Assembly (NCBI RefSeq): GCF_004283755.1
Contig: NZ_SHMH01000012.1
Location: 1-64,000 of the forward strand
Length of the DNA: 64,000 nt
Reading direction: 5' to 3'
Origin: Pseudoxanthomonas winnipegensis
GTDB taxonomy: Bacteria; Pseudomonadota; Gammaproteobacteria; Xanthomonadales; Xanthomonadaceae
Shown: piece by piece, positions 28,512 to 37,105 of the stretch
How positions within the stretch are numbered: position 1 is the stretch's first letter
Layout of the letters: every line of letters begins with the position of its first letter
The notes under the pieces: model-generated
The model's database searches: none
Told to the model about the DNA's origin: nothing
The model's input: the letters and a program-made list of their open reading frames with translations, nothing else
Position numbers and translations under genes: made by a program

Positions 28512-30806
28512 ATGCACATCCGCTCCCTGACGGTCGCGGTGTCGCTCGCCCTGTGCGCTGCGAACGCCTACGCCACCGACGACACCCCGCCCGCCGCGCC
28601 GGCCGACGCCGACATCACCGCCAAGACGCTGGACAGCGTGTCGGTCATCGGCCGCGGCGAAACCCGCCAGGTGCAGCGCATCACCCAGGTCGACAAGCAG
28701 GTGCTGCCGCCGGGCACCAGCGGCCAGAAGCTGCTGGACAAGCTGCCGGGCGTGTCGGTGCAGTCCAACGACGCCTTGGGCGCCAACGAGGAATCGCAGT
28801 CCATCACCCTGCGCGGCTTCGACAAGAGCCGCCTGGGCTATACGCTCGATGGCATCCCGCTGGGCGACAACAGCTACGGCAACTACAACGGCCTGAGCAT
28901 CTCGCGCGCGCTGATTCCCGAGAACCTGGCCGGCGTCGAACTGTCGCAGGGCATCGGCTCGCTCGGCGTGGCCTCCACCAGCAACCTGGGCGGCACCCTG
29001 CAGTACTACTCGCAGGACCCGGACACCGAGGCCGGCGGCCGCCTGCAGCAGACCATCGGCAGCGACCACCAGAACCGCACCTACCTGCGCGCCGACACCG
29101 GCGACCTGCACGGCTTCTCGGCCTACGTCTCCGCCGTGCGCCAGGACGCCGACATGTGGGCGCCGCCGCACCAGGCGCAGAAGACCAAGCAGTTCAACGC
29201 CAAGGCGGTGTGGAACGTGGGCGACCACCGCTTCGGCGCGTTCATCGCCACCTCGCGCGTCAACCAGCCGAACTATTCCTACCTGTCCAAGAGCATGCTC
29301 GCCCGCGGCCTGGGCTGGGACTGGAACATCTACGCCCCGGACTGGGACCGCGCCGTGGCCGCGGCCTACTGCGCGCCGGCGACCTACAACGCCGCACGCT
29401 GCCGCTTCAGCGGCGGGGTCAACAGCATCGACGATGCCTACTACCAGAGCCGCGCGCTGCGCGACGACAACCTCTACGCGCTCGACGGCGACATCGCCCT
29501 GGGCAGCGAGGCGCACCTGAAGCTGCTGGCCTACCACCACGAGAACCGCGGCCAGGGCCACTGGTGGGCGCCGGGCCAGGCCTCGTACCCCAACACGCCG
29601 CAGGCGCTGCCGATCTCGATCCGCTCGACCAACTACACCATCAACCGCACCGGCGGCACCGCGGCGCTGAACTGGCGCTGGGGCCTGCACGAGCTGGAGG
29701 CCGGCCTGTGGTACGAGTACAACGACCACAACGTCGAGCGCAATTTCTACTACGTCAGCGGCCCGTTCCTGGACGACTTCTACCTCAACCGGCCCAACCG
29801 CCGCCTGTTCGACCAGGACTACACCATCCGCACCCGCCAGTTCTACGTGCAGGACCGGATGCGCTTCCTCGACGACCGCCTGACCGTGGACGTGGGCATC
29901 AAGAGCCCGCGCACCGAGATGACCGCCAAGGCCAAACCCGGCGTGGAAACGCTGCTCGCCAGCGGCACCCTGGTGGCCAAGAAGAGCGCCCTGCCGCAGG
30001 TCGGCCTGGGCTTCAAGTTGAACCAGGACAACGAGCTGTTCGCCTCCTACGCGCAGAACATCGCCGCCTTCGTCGGCGGCGGCAGCGGCGGCCCGCTGCA
30101 GGTCACGCCGCAGTCCTTCGCCGCGGCCAAGGGCCTGGAGCCGGAGAAGTCGCGCACGCTGGAAGCCGGCTGGCGCACCTTCGGCGAGCACTACCAGGCC
30201 TCGCTGGCGGCCTACCACGTGCTGTTCGACAACCGCCTGCTCTCGCTCAACCCGTGCTCGAGCATCGAAGTCGGCACGCGCCCGGAGTGCGTCACCAAGT
30301 TCGTCAACGTCGGCTCGGTCAAGAGCAACGGCGCCGAGCTGACCTTCATCCTCAAGCCGGGCGCGGGCTTCGAGTGGTACAACGCGCTGTCCTGGAACAA
30401 GAGCACCTACGAGGACAACTACATCTCCGGCGGCCAGGTCGTGCCGGTGGCCGGCAAGATCACCGTCGACACGCCGCAGCGCATGGCCTCCAGCGAACTG
30501 AGCTGGCGCGGCAGCGGCTGGAACGTCAGCCTGCGCGGCAAGTACACCGGCAAGCGCTACTACACCTATACCAACGACCAGTCGGTGCCGGGCGTGACCA
30601 CCTTCGACTTCGGCACCGGCTACGACTTCGGACCCGGCCTGGGCCTGCGCAACGTGCGGGTGTCCTTCAACGTGGCCAATCTGACCGACAAGCGCTATGC
30701 CGGCCAGCTCAGCTCGTTCGCCCCGACCGACCCGGCCGGCACGCGCTATGCCATCCATGCCGATGCGCCGCGGCAGTACTTCCTGACCTTCGGCGCGGAC
30801 TTCTGA
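28512..30806 (+). CDS. TonB-dependent outer-membrane receptor
   Basis: This 764-aa outer-membrane barrel has a signal peptide (MHIRSLTVAVSLALCAANAYA) and a plug domain (about 40-150: LLDKLPGVSVQS, SITLRGFD, TLDGIPLGDNSYGNYNG). A 22-strand barrel ends in the terminal Phe of FLTFGADF. An obvious N-terminal TonB box is not seen; the motif may be DSVSVIG at about 37-43. The ATG is chosen over one 21 codons upstream because the signal peptide starts there. The adjacent glpQ-like gene suggests a phosphate-containing or lipid-derived substrate, but receptor substrates cannot be read from sequence. A strong terminator follows. Confidence 0.9.
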   Translation: MHIRSLTVAVSLALCAANAYATDDTPPAAPADADITAKTLDSVSVIGRGETRQVQRITQVDKQVLPPGTSGQKLLDKLPGVSVQSNDALGANEESQSITLRGFDKSRLGYTLDGIPLGDNSYGNYNGLSISRALIPENLAGVELSQGIGSLGVASTSNLGGTLQYYSQDPDTEAGGRLQQTIGSDHQNRTYLRADTGDLHGFSAYVSAVRQDADMWAPPHQAQKTKQFNAKAVWNVGDHRFGAFIATSRVNQPNYSYLSKSMLARGLGWDWNIYAPDWDRAVAAAYCAPATYNAARCRFSGGVNSIDDAYYQSRALRDDNLYALDGDIALGSEAHLKLLAYHHENRGQGHWWAPGQASYPNTPQALPISIRSTNYTINRTGGTAALNWRWGLHELEAGLWYEYNDHNVERNFYYVSGPFLDDFYLNRPNRRLFDQDYTIRTRQFYVQDRMRFLDDRLTVDVGIKSPRTEMTAKAKPGVETLLASGTLVAKKSALPQVGLGFKLNQDNELFASYAQNIAAFVGGGSGGPLQVTPQSFAAAKGLEPEKSRTLEAGWRTFGEHYQASLAAYHVLFDNRLLSLNPCSSIEVGTRPECVTKFVNVGSVKSNGAELTFILKPGAGFEWYNALSWNKSTYEDNYISGGQVVPVAGKITVDTPQRMASSELSWRGSGWNVSLRGKYTGKRYYTYTNDQSVPGVTTFDFGTGYDFGPGLGLRNVRVSFNVANLTDKRYAGQLSSFAPTDPAGTRYAIHADAPRQYFLTFGADF

Positions 30807-30834
30807 CCGCCTAGGCCAGATGGGTGTGACCCCG

Positions 30835-30874
30835 AGCGGGGCGCGGACGTAAGTCCGCGCCCCGCTTGCGTTTT
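30835..30874 (+). terminator. Intrinsic terminator of the TonB receptor gene
   Basis: A 14-bp perfect stem (AGCGGGGCGCGGAC / GTCCGCGCCCCGCT) closes a GTAA loop and is followed by TGCGTTTT. It lies 28 nt after the stop codon. Confidence 0.88.
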
Positions 30875-30954
30875 GGGCGGTCTGGGCCGGGGCAGGACGA
30901 GGCCGCCCGGAGGACGGGGGGCTGATTTCCGGCGTCTGCGGCCGGCCTGGGAAA

Positions 30955-30981
30955 GCCCTCGCCGCCATGGCGGCTCCCACC
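30955..30981. repeat. CCGCCATGGCGG palindrome, single copy
   Basis: CTCGCCGCCATGGCGGCTCC matches one arm of the inverted pair at 37012-37078. It directly abuts GTAG copy B. Composite arrays of different palindromes like this are typical of REP-rich intergenic regions. The rest of 30807-31277 holds GTAG copy B and the promoter region of the kinase-like gene. Confidence 0.65.
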
Positions 30982-30983
30982 CT

Positions 30984-31057
30984 GTAGAGCGGAGCTTGCT
31001 CCGCTGGGGGCTTGCCCACGAACCGAACGAAAAGCAGCGGAGCAAGCTCCGCTCTAC
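30984..31057. repeat. GTAG palindrome pair (SMAG/REP-like), copy B
   Basis: It has the same structure and 74-bp length as copy A: GTAGAGCGGAGCTTGCTCCG, about 28 bp of linker, and the inverted copy ending CTCTAC. It is the only one of the four copies between genes in tandem (+/+), after the TonB receptor and before the kinase-like gene. Confidence 0.8.
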
Positions 31058-31150
31058 AAGGAGGCCGCGGCTTACCGAGCCCTCGTGGCCCCAGGCGGAC
31101 GTTTGGCGCTTCGGAGCCCGCCCGATCACCCCCTCCTGCGGAACAGTCTC

Positions 31151-31194
31151 TGTCGGAATTTCGTTACACCCTCATGTCGGAAAGCCGTTAGAAT
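31151..31194 (+). promoter_or_regulatory. Direct repeat and promoter ahead of the kinase-like gene
   Basis: TGTCGGAATTTCGTTA (31151-31166) and TGTCGGAAAGCCGTTA (31175-31190) are direct repeats 24 bp apart. The second runs into TAGAAT (31189-31194), a good -10. Alternatively GGAATTT with TCGGA 15 bp later resembles an extracytoplasmic-function sigma promoter. This region is notably A+T-richer than its surroundings. Confidence 0.4.
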
Positions 31195-31277
31195 TGTTTG
31201 CCGAACCAAAAAGTTCAGTAATTCCGCAGCTGTTGGTCCCCGGAGTCCCAACGGCCCACGCGCGAGGCAACCGACTT

Positions 31278-31937
31278 ATGAATACCGCCCTGCTCCCCTT
31301 CCACCCCGGCGCCCGCCTGCCGGCGACCGCCAAGCTGCTCAAGCGCGGCGAGCGCGTCCTCGAACCGGACGTCTACGTTACGCCCTACGAGGGCCGCCCG
31401 GTGGTGGTCAAGGATTACCGCCGCTATGCCGGCACGCCGATGGCCCTGCTGGCCCGGCTGCTGGTCTGGCGCGAGGCGAGCATGCTCCGGCACCTGGCCG
31501 GCTGGCGCCATGCGCCGATGCTGCTGGGCACGGCCGGCGGCCTGCTGCTGGGCATGGAATTCGTCTCCGGCACCGTCCTGGGCGGCGATGCGATGGATGC
31601 CGGCAAGACGGTGTTCCGCCAGCTGCGCGCCATGATCGCCCAGCTGCACGCAGCCGGCATCACCCACAACGATCTGCACACCTCCAACCTGATGGTCAGC
31701 GGCGGCACCCTGGTGCTGCTCGACTACGCCTCGGCCATGCGCCTGCCGCGCTGGATGATGCGCCTGCCCCTGCTGCGCGAACTGCGCCGCTCGGACCTGG
31801 CCAACGCGCTGAAGATCCAGCGCCGCCTGACCGGGCGCGAGATCACCGGCATGCGCGCACGCGTGGTCGCCCAGCGCCCCTGGGTGAGCGGCGTGCGCAA
31901 CGGCTGGAAGCGCTTCTACGCCTGGAGCAAGGCCTGA
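31278..31937 (+). CDS. Small protein-kinase-like protein (RIO/Kdo-kinase fold)
   Basis: The 219-aa product has the core of a eukaryotic-like kinase fold. VVVKDYRRY holds the nucleotide-binding Lys, and GLLLGMEFVSG looks like the hinge. ITHNDLHTSNLMV (about 131-143) is the catalytic loop with Asp and Asn, and VLLDYASA is the DFG equivalent (DYA). The glycine-rich loop is poor. The size and HNDLHxxN form match the RIO1/lipopolysaccharide-kinase (KdkA/WaaP/InaA) group more than Ser/Thr kinases. A cell-envelope sugar kinase is the likeliest role, but the target is unknown. It has its own A+T-rich promoter region. Confidence 0.75.
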   Translation: MNTALLPFHPGARLPATAKLLKRGERVLEPDVYVTPYEGRPVVVKDYRRYAGTPMALLARLLVWREASMLRHLAGWRHAPMLLGTAGGLLLGMEFVSGTVLGGDAMDAGKTVFRQLRAMIAQLHAAGITHNDLHTSNLMVSGGTLVLLDYASAMRLPRWMMRLPLLRELRRSDLANALKIQRRLTGREITGMRARVVAQRPWVSGVRNGWKRFYAWSKA

Positions 31938-32335
31938 GCCCTGCGCGGCGGGGCTCGTCCTCGGAATTTCAGGCCCGCTCCATGAGCGAGCGAGCCCGAG
32001 CAGGAACGACGTGGGCCACCGCTTGCGAGCCTGCCTCCAGCATCAGTTCGTGTCGGGCTGGATAGAGAAGACGCCTGCTTGCCGGGCTGCACGTTGCCGT
32101 CGCCGAGCTATTGCCTGATGCCGACTCGCAGGGGGCTTTGCGCGGGGCCCCTCCCGATCGGATATGCCCTTCCACGTCGACTGCGCGTCTATCACCGCCA
32201 GGCGGCGCCCCGCCTGCTTCAGCGGATGCCCAACCTGCTCCTGCAAGGAGCATTAGCCCGCGCAGGTCTGCACCGCGCTGCGCTCACCGCGGTCCTGAGA
32301 TGATGGCGAGATCGCCGTATTCGAAGGACCATCCG
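31938..32335. other. Gap with no recognised gene
   Basis: About 400 bp without a frame I can support. It begins with a nested inverted repeat just after the kinase stop (GGGCTCG 31951-31957 with CGAGCCC 31991-31997, and GCTC-CAT-GAGC inside). Short frames on both strands lack ribosome binding sites and recognisable similarity. The region may be the remnant of a lost gene. Confidence 0.5.
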
Positions 32336-33085
32336 GTGAACAGAAGGCAGGAACATCCCGCGGTCGCGACGGACGACAAAGCGTGCGCATCCGTCCCCAA
32401 GCCGCAGCCGTCCCGCGTCGCTCGACGCCTCGCCGGCGCGCTGTGGATCGCCGCCGGCGTGATCTACCTGGCCGCGGAATACGTGGCGTCCACCGCCTTT
32501 CCCGGCTACAGCTATGCGACGAACTACATCAGCGACCTCGGCGTGCCCGAAGTGGGCGTCGTGGACGGCCGGCATCTCGATTCGCCGCTGAGCTGGGTGA
32601 TGAACACCGGCTTCGTCGTGCAGGGCGTCTTCTTCCTGATCGCGACCCTGCTGGCCGCTCGCGCGCTGACGCGCAGGCCGCGCAAGACGACGCTCTGGGC
32701 GACGCTGTCGGCGCTGCACGCTTTCGGCATCGTGCTCGTGGCCGCCGTGCCCGGCAGCCAGCAGGCCATCCAGTCCGGCATGGCCGTCTTCCACGGCATC
32801 GGCGCCGCGTTCGCGATCATCTGCGGGAACCTGGCCGCGGTGGCCGGAGGCTTCGCGATCGGCGGGCGCTGGCTCCGCGGCTTCAGCATCGCCATCGCCG
32901 TGTTCGGTCTTCTCTCGCTGGTCGGGCTGTTTGCGCACAACGCGCTCGGGATCGCGGCCGTGGCGGACGGCCTCTGGGAGCGTGGGAGCGTCTACACGAT
33001 CATCCTGTGGGAGCTCGTCGCCGGCATCGTCCTGATCGCGCTCAGCGGCTCGGGTCGGGCTGACGGCGGCTGGCGATCGCGCTGA
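32336..33085 (+). CDS. DUF998-family membrane protein
   Basis: The 249-aa product has about 30 polar residues, then six hydrophobic segments. The loop after the first span (EYVASTAFPGYSYATNYISDLG) carries the Y-x-x-x-x-N-x-x-S-x-L pattern typical of DUF998. Further segments include MNTGFVVQGVFFLIATLLAA and GLFAHNALGIAA. The function of the family is unknown. The GTG at 32336 is chosen because AAGGA lies 7 nt ahead of it; ATG codons at 32300 and 32303 in the same frame are alternatives. An acetyltransferase gene follows 43 bp later. Confidence 0.8.
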   Translation: MNRRQEHPAVATDDKACASVPKPQPSRVARRLAGALWIAAGVIYLAAEYVASTAFPGYSYATNYISDLGVPEVGVVDGRHLDSPLSWVMNTGFVVQGVFFLIATLLAARALTRRPRKTTLWATLSALHAFGIVLVAAVPGSQQAIQSGMAVFHGIGAAFAIICGNLAAVAGGFAIGGRWLRGFSIAIAVFGLLSLVGLFAHNALGIAAVADGLWERGSVYTIILWELVAGIVLIALSGSGRADGGWRSR

Positions 33086-33128
33086 CCAACGCCGCAATGG
33101 TGATGCGATCGCGCCGGGTTTCGTACCC

Positions 33129-33644
33129 ATGACCCAGATAAAGCCCTCAGACATCGAGCAGCGTAAGCTGCCAAAACTCCGGAGGGCGGTTGGCGCCCAC
33201 CATCAGGCCCTGTCGGCCCTGGCGTTGCGCTCGAAGGGATACTGGGGCTATTCGCCGCAGTTTCTCGAAGCCTGCCGCGCCGAGCTTTCCTGGAGCGCGG
33301 AGGCGTGCGCATCCGGGCGCTTCTGGGTCGCCGTCGCGGACGACGATCGGATCCTCGGCTTCAGCCTGATCGGCCGAACGCCTCCCATCGGGGAGTTGTG
33401 CGCGCTCTTCGTCGATCCATCCGCGATCGGCACCGGATGCGGACGGCTGTTGCTGCAGAACGCGCTTCGCGATGCGGTGGCCCTTGGATTCGAGCGCCTC
33501 GTCCTCGACGCCGATCCGGGCGCCGAAGCGTTCTACGCCCGTTTCGGTGCCGTCAGGATCGGCCTGGTCCCAAGCGGCTCCGTCCCGGGACGCTTGCTTC
33601 CGCAGATGGCGTTCGACCTCGCTGAGACGTCCCGCGGCAGTTGA
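33129..33644 (+). CDS. GNAT-family N-acetyltransferase
   Basis: The 171-aa protein has the GNAT fold. GFSLIGRTPPIGELCALFVDPSAIGTGCGRLLLQ (motif A, split around the acetyl-CoA pyrophosphate loop GTGCGR) is followed by LDADPGAEAFYARFGAVRIG (motif B). The acceptor is unknown. The starting residues RRAVGAHHQALSALALRSKGYWGY are typical of the group that acetylates small molecules. The base composition is a little less G+C-rich than the core genes. It may share a transcript with the DUF998 gene 43 bp upstream. Confidence 0.85.
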   Translation: MTQIKPSDIEQRKLPKLRRAVGAHHQALSALALRSKGYWGYSPQFLEACRAELSWSAEACASGRFWVAVADDDRILGFSLIGRTPPIGELCALFVDPSAIGTGCGRLLLQNALRDAVALGFERLVLDADPGAEAFYARFGAVRIGLVPSGSVPGRLLPQMAFDLAETSRGS

Positions 33645-33837
33645 GACCAGCCCGCGACCGGGCCGCATCGGAACCGTCGCCTCTGGCGCGTGACCGCTAA
33701 CGAACGGTCCTTCCACGATAATGTGCGCGAACCGGCGCGCGCGGCATCGGACTTTTCCGACCCGCCGGCGCGCGCCCGGCCGATGGTGGCGCGCGCAGGG
33801 CGCATGCGACCTTGGCCATGAGCCCACGGAGCCTGCC

Positions 33838-34092
33838 ATGATCGATCTCAATCCCCTCGATGACCTCGCCCGCCGCCTGAGCGAGCTGGTGCCGCCGGGC
33901 CTGCGCGAATCGCGCGAGGACCTGCAGCGCACCTTCAAGAGCGCCTTGCAGTCGGGCCTGGCCAAGCTGGACCTGGTCACGCGCGAGGAGTTCGAGGTGC
34001 AGCGCGCGGTGCTGCTGCGCACCCGCGAGAAGCTCGACGCGCTGGAGCGCGAGCTGGCCGCGCTGGAGGCGCGCGTCGCCCCGCGCAGCTGA
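33838..34092 (+). CDS. ubiK: Ubiquinone biosynthesis accessory factor (BMFP domain)
   Basis: The 84-aa protein helps assemble or function in aerobic coenzyme Q synthesis. MIDLNPLDDLARRLSELVP is an N-terminal amphipathic helix, and the C-terminal half (EEFEVQRAVLLRTREKLDALERELAALE) is a heptad coiled coil, matching the UbiK/YqiC (brucella membrane fusogenic protein) family. The length is right. It lies 36 bp ahead of comM in the same direction, an order I recall in other xanthomonads. Function is by family assignment. Confidence 0.88.
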   Translation: MIDLNPLDDLARRLSELVPPGLRESREDLQRTFKSALQSGLAKLDLVTREEFEVQRAVLLRTREKLDALERELAALEARVAPRS

Positions 34093-34128
34093 CGGTTCCC
34101 TCCTTCCGGCGGACACGGAGCGTCCCCC

Positions 34129-35643
34129 ATGAGTCTGGCCCTGGCCCATAGCCGGGCGCGCTGCGGCGTGCAGGCGCCCGGCGTGCAGGTCGAAGTGCAT
34201 CTCTCCGGCGGCCTGCCGGCCACGCACATCGTCGGCCTGCCCGAGGCGGCGGTGCGCGAGAGCCGCGACCGGGTGCGCGCGGCGCTGCTGTGTGCGCAGT
34301 TCGAGTTCCCGGCACGGCGCATCACCGTCAATCTGGCACCGGCCGACCTGCCCAAGGACGGCGGCCGCTTCGACCTGCCGATCGCGCTGGGCATCCTGGC
34401 GGCCAGCGGCCAGCTCGACCGCCAGGCCCTGGCCGGCTGGGAATTCGTCGGCGAGCTGGGCCTGACCGGCGAGCTGCGCAGCATCGATGGCGTGCTGCCG
34501 GCGGTGCTGGCCGCGCGCGACGCGGGCCGGCGCCTGATCGTGCCGGCGGGCAATGGCGCCGAGGCGGCGCTGGTGGCCACCGGCCAGGCCTGCACCGCGC
34601 GCACCCTGCTGGAGGTCTGCGCCATGCTGTGCGGCACGCGCGCACCGGCGATGGCGGTGGCCGAACCGGTCGCGCCCTGGCCCATGCCGGACCTGCGCGA
34701 TGTCCGCGGCCAGCTGCATGCGCGACGCGCGCTGGAAGTCGCCGCGGCCGGCGGGCACCACCTCCTGTTCGTCGGCTCGCCCGGCTGCGGCAAGACGCTG
34801 CTGGCCTCGCGCCTGCCCGGCCTGCTGCCGGAGGCCAGCGAGGATGAAGCGCTGGAGAGCGCCGTCATCGCCTCGGTCAGCGGCCGGGGCCTGAACCCGG
34901 CGCGCTGGCGGCAGCGCCCGTTCCGCAGTCCGCACCACACCGCCAGCGCGGTGGCGCTGATCGGCGGCGGCGCGCTGCCGCGACCCGGCGAGGTCTCGCT
35001 GGCCCACCACGGTGTGCTGTTCCTCGATGAGCTGACCGAGTGGGACCGGCGTGCGCTGGAAGTGCTGCGCGAGCCGCTGGAGTCGGGCACAGTCACCGTC
35101 GCGCGCGCGGCGCGCAGTGCGGAGTTCCCCGCGCGGTTCCAGCTGGTGGCCGCGATGAATCCCTGCCCCTGCGGCTGGGCCGGCGATGCCAACGGCCGCT
35201 GCCGCTGCACGGCCGAGCGCATCGCCCGCTATCGCGGCCGCATCTCCGGCCCGCTGCTGGACCGGATCGACCTGCAGATCGACGTCGCACGCGTGCCGCC
35301 GCAGGCCTTGCGCCCCGACGCACCGGCCGGCGAAGACAGCGCCACCGTGCGCGAACGCGTCACCGCCGCTCGCGCGCGACAGCTGCAGCGCGCCGGCGTG
35401 CTCAACGCACGCCTGGATCAGGCGCAGACACTCACCCATTGCCGGCTGGCGCCACCCGACCAGGCGCTGCTGGAGCGCGCGATCGATCAGATGCAGCTGT
35501 CTGCACGCGCCATGCAGCGCACGCTGCGCGTGGCCCGCACCATCGCCGATCTGGCCGAAAGCGAAGACATCACCACCGCGCATCTGACCGAAGCCCTGGG
35601 CTATCGCCAGCAGGCGATGGCGCCGCACGTCGATGCGGCGTGA
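34129..35643 (+). CDS. comM: ComM-type AAA+ ATPase (YifB, Mg-chelatase-like)
   Basis: The 504-aa protein belongs to the Mg-chelatase-like AAA+ family. ComM is known in Vibrio and other bacteria as a hexameric helicase that promotes branch migration during natural transformation. An N-terminal Lon-like domain is present (residues 1-170), followed by the Walker A motif GSPGCGKTLLA, Walker B LFLDELTEW, and the sensor segment AAMNPCPCGWAGD with two close cysteines. The C-terminus (YRQQAMAPH) is complete. Its presence suggests that the organism can recombine incoming DNA; no other competence gene is in view. Confidence 0.94.
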   Translation: MSLALAHSRARCGVQAPGVQVEVHLSGGLPATHIVGLPEAAVRESRDRVRAALLCAQFEFPARRITVNLAPADLPKDGGRFDLPIALGILAASGQLDRQALAGWEFVGELGLTGELRSIDGVLPAVLAARDAGRRLIVPAGNGAEAALVATGQACTARTLLEVCAMLCGTRAPAMAVAEPVAPWPMPDLRDVRGQLHARRALEVAAAGGHHLLFVGSPGCGKTLLASRLPGLLPEASEDEALESAVIASVSGRGLNPARWRQRPFRSPHHTASAVALIGGGALPRPGEVSLAHHGVLFLDELTEWDRRALEVLREPLESGTVTVARAARSAEFPARFQLVAAMNPCPCGWAGDANGRCRCTAERIARYRGRISGPLLDRIDLQIDVARVPPQALRPDAPAGEDSATVRERVTAARARQLQRAGVLNARLDQAQTLTHCRLAPPDQALLERAIDQMQLSARAMQRTLRVARTIADLAESEDITTAHLTEALGYRQQAMAPHVDAA

Positions 35644-35726
35644 GCAGGACAGCGAGCGCGGCATCTCTTTCGTCGCTGTAGTTGCAACAACGTCGAGCCG
35701 TGGCGTCAGTGAGGATCTTCAGGGGA

Positions 35727-35773
35727 GCCGCATTGCCGCCATTGGCCGAAAAGGCCACAAGGGCGGCTCCCAC
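35727..35773. repeat. Degenerate CCGCC/GGCGG palindrome
   Basis: GGGGAGCCGC...GGGCGGCTCCC around ATTGCCGCCATTGG is a diverged form of the pair at 37012-37078. It abuts GTAG copy C, repeating the composite order seen at 30955-31057. Confidence 0.5.
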
Positions 35774-35775
35774 CT

Positions 35776-35848
35776 GTAGAGCGGAGCTTGCTCCGCTGGG
35801 CCTTGCCGATGATCCGGTCGAAACGCAGCGGAGCAAGCTCCGCTCTAC
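35776..35848. repeat. GTAG palindrome pair (SMAG/REP-like), copy C
   Basis: It has the same inverted-hairpin structure as copies A, B and D, 73 bp long, between the convergent comM and DUF2884 genes. Confidence 0.8.
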
Positions 35849-35899
35849 ATGGAGACCGCGTCTTGATCTGAGAGACAGTTGCTCCCACAGATCGCGCGA

Positions 35900-36910
35900 T
35901 CAAGGATGAGGGACGGCTCGGGGCTTGATGGTGGTGTCGCGCGGGGCGTCTTCGCGCGCGGCAGCGGGCTGCTTCGAGGTGGCATCCTCGCTGTGGTCCG
36001 GCGCGTCGCGCTTTTCGGCGTCTTCCGCCGCATCGGCCGCATCGGCGGCGGCGTGGCCCTCGATCGGTTCCAGCAGTTGGAGGGGCTTGCCCTCGTAGCG
36101 GAACTCCAGCGCGTCCTGCAGCGCGCGCAGCTGATCGACCTGGTCGCACATCGCTTCGGCCTGGGCCTCGATGGCCTCGCTGCGCGCCTCGAGCTTGGCG
36201 TCCAGTTCGTCGCCCAGGCGGTCGGCGCGCTCGTCGATCGCATCGCTGCGACCGGTGAAGATCTGAAACAGCAGGTGCCGGGCGATGCTGCCCTTGAACG
36301 CCTCGGCCTGGTCCTCCACGTAGCGCTCGAAGTTGCCGCCGAAGGCGTCCTGCTCCCAACGGCCTTTGCCCAGCGTGCCATCGACATAGCCATGGGCCTG
36401 GGTGCGCATGCGTGCGATCTTGCGCGCGTTGAAGGAGCTGCCGGTCATGATCTCGACCACGCCGCCCAGCGCGTCGTAGCTGAGGTCGACGACCTCGTTG
36501 GCCAGCCCGGCCACCTTCGGCATCAGCGCGCGGGCCTGGCTCTCCATCTGCCACAGCCGCTGCGCATCGGCGGCGCTGACCGGGCGCAGCTTGCGGTCCA
36601 CGCTCAGTTCGCCGCCGTGGAAGAAGATCTCGCGCGGCGAGCCGCTGTCGCGGTACAGCCAGATGCCGCCGCTATCGGCCAGCACGTTGAATTCGGTCCC
36701 CAGGCCGCACTGGCGCGAGGACACGTGCGGCCGGCGGTCGTGCCGGCCTTGCTGCGAAGAGTCAGGCTGCGGCTTGTCGGCAAGCGTCTGCGGCACCTTC
36801 TCGGCAGAAGCCTGGGTCTGCGGCGCCTTGTCGGCGGGCGTATTCGCCTGCTGCGCCCAGGCAGCAGGCGCCAGGCACGCCAGCATCACCACCTGCCATC
36901 GCTTGCGCAT
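35900..36910 (-). CDS. Secreted DUF2884 (YggN-like) protein
   Basis: The 336-aa product has a signal peptide (MRKRWQVVMLACLAPAAWAQ) and a Gln/Pro/Lys-rich linker. Its core has an N-terminal CGLGTEFNVLADSGGIWLY motif, followed by LWQMESQARALMPKVAGLANEVVDLSYDAL, typical of DUF2884. The last 60 residues are an acidic/Lys-Pro-rich low-complexity tail. It is a periplasmic protein of unknown function. A start 56 codons upstream would lie inside a palindromic repeat and lacks a signal peptide, so the ATG before RKRWQ is chosen. It appears to be a single gene. Confidence 0.82.
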   Translation of the reverse strand: MRKRWQVVMLACLAPAAWAQQANTPADKAPQTQASAEKVPQTLADKPQPDSSQQGRHDRRPHVSSRQCGLGTEFNVLADSGGIWLYRDSGSPREIFFHGGELSVDRKLRPVSAADAQRLWQMESQARALMPKVAGLANEVVDLSYDALGGVVEIMTGSSFNARKIARMRTQAHGYVDGTLGKGRWEQDAFGGNFERYVEDQAEAFKGSIARHLLFQIFTGRSDAIDERADRLGDELDAKLEARSEAIEAQAEAMCDQVDQLRALQDALEFRYEGKPLQLLEPIEGHAAADAADAAEDAEKRDAPDHSEDATSKQPAAAREDAPRDTTIKPRAVPHP

Positions 36911-37011
36911 CTTCTCGAACGTCCTGTCTGCCAACTGGCAGCCAGCTTCCGCGCGGCCGCCGGATGCGAGCGCGTGCCTGAAGTCACAAGGACCGATGGC
37001 TGGACTGCTTG

Positions 37012-37078
37012 GTGGGAGCCGCCATGGCGGCGATGGGGCTTTCCCAGTAAAGCCCCTCGCCGCCATGGCGGCTCCCAC
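37012..37078. repeat. Inverted pair of CCGCCATGGCGG palindromes
   Basis: GTGGGAGCCGCCATGGCGGC (from 37012) is mirrored by GCCGCCATGGCGGCTCCCAC (to 37078) around AAAGCCCC/GGGGCTTT. The whole 67 bp would fold on itself. It lies between two minus-strand genes of unknown function and matches the single arm at 30955. Confidence 0.8.
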
Positions 37079-37105
37079 CCGGATCCTGTCGCCCCAGGCT
37101 GTGCC

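Noticed and set aside
28302..31019. 900-residue open frame antisense to the TonB receptor
   Set aside because: Mirrors the receptor coding strand; no signal peptide or conserved motif.
31938..32335. Degraded transposase or pseudogene between the kinase and DUF998 genes
   Set aside because: Short frames on both strands show no recognisable transposase or gene remnant; recorded as an unexplained gap.
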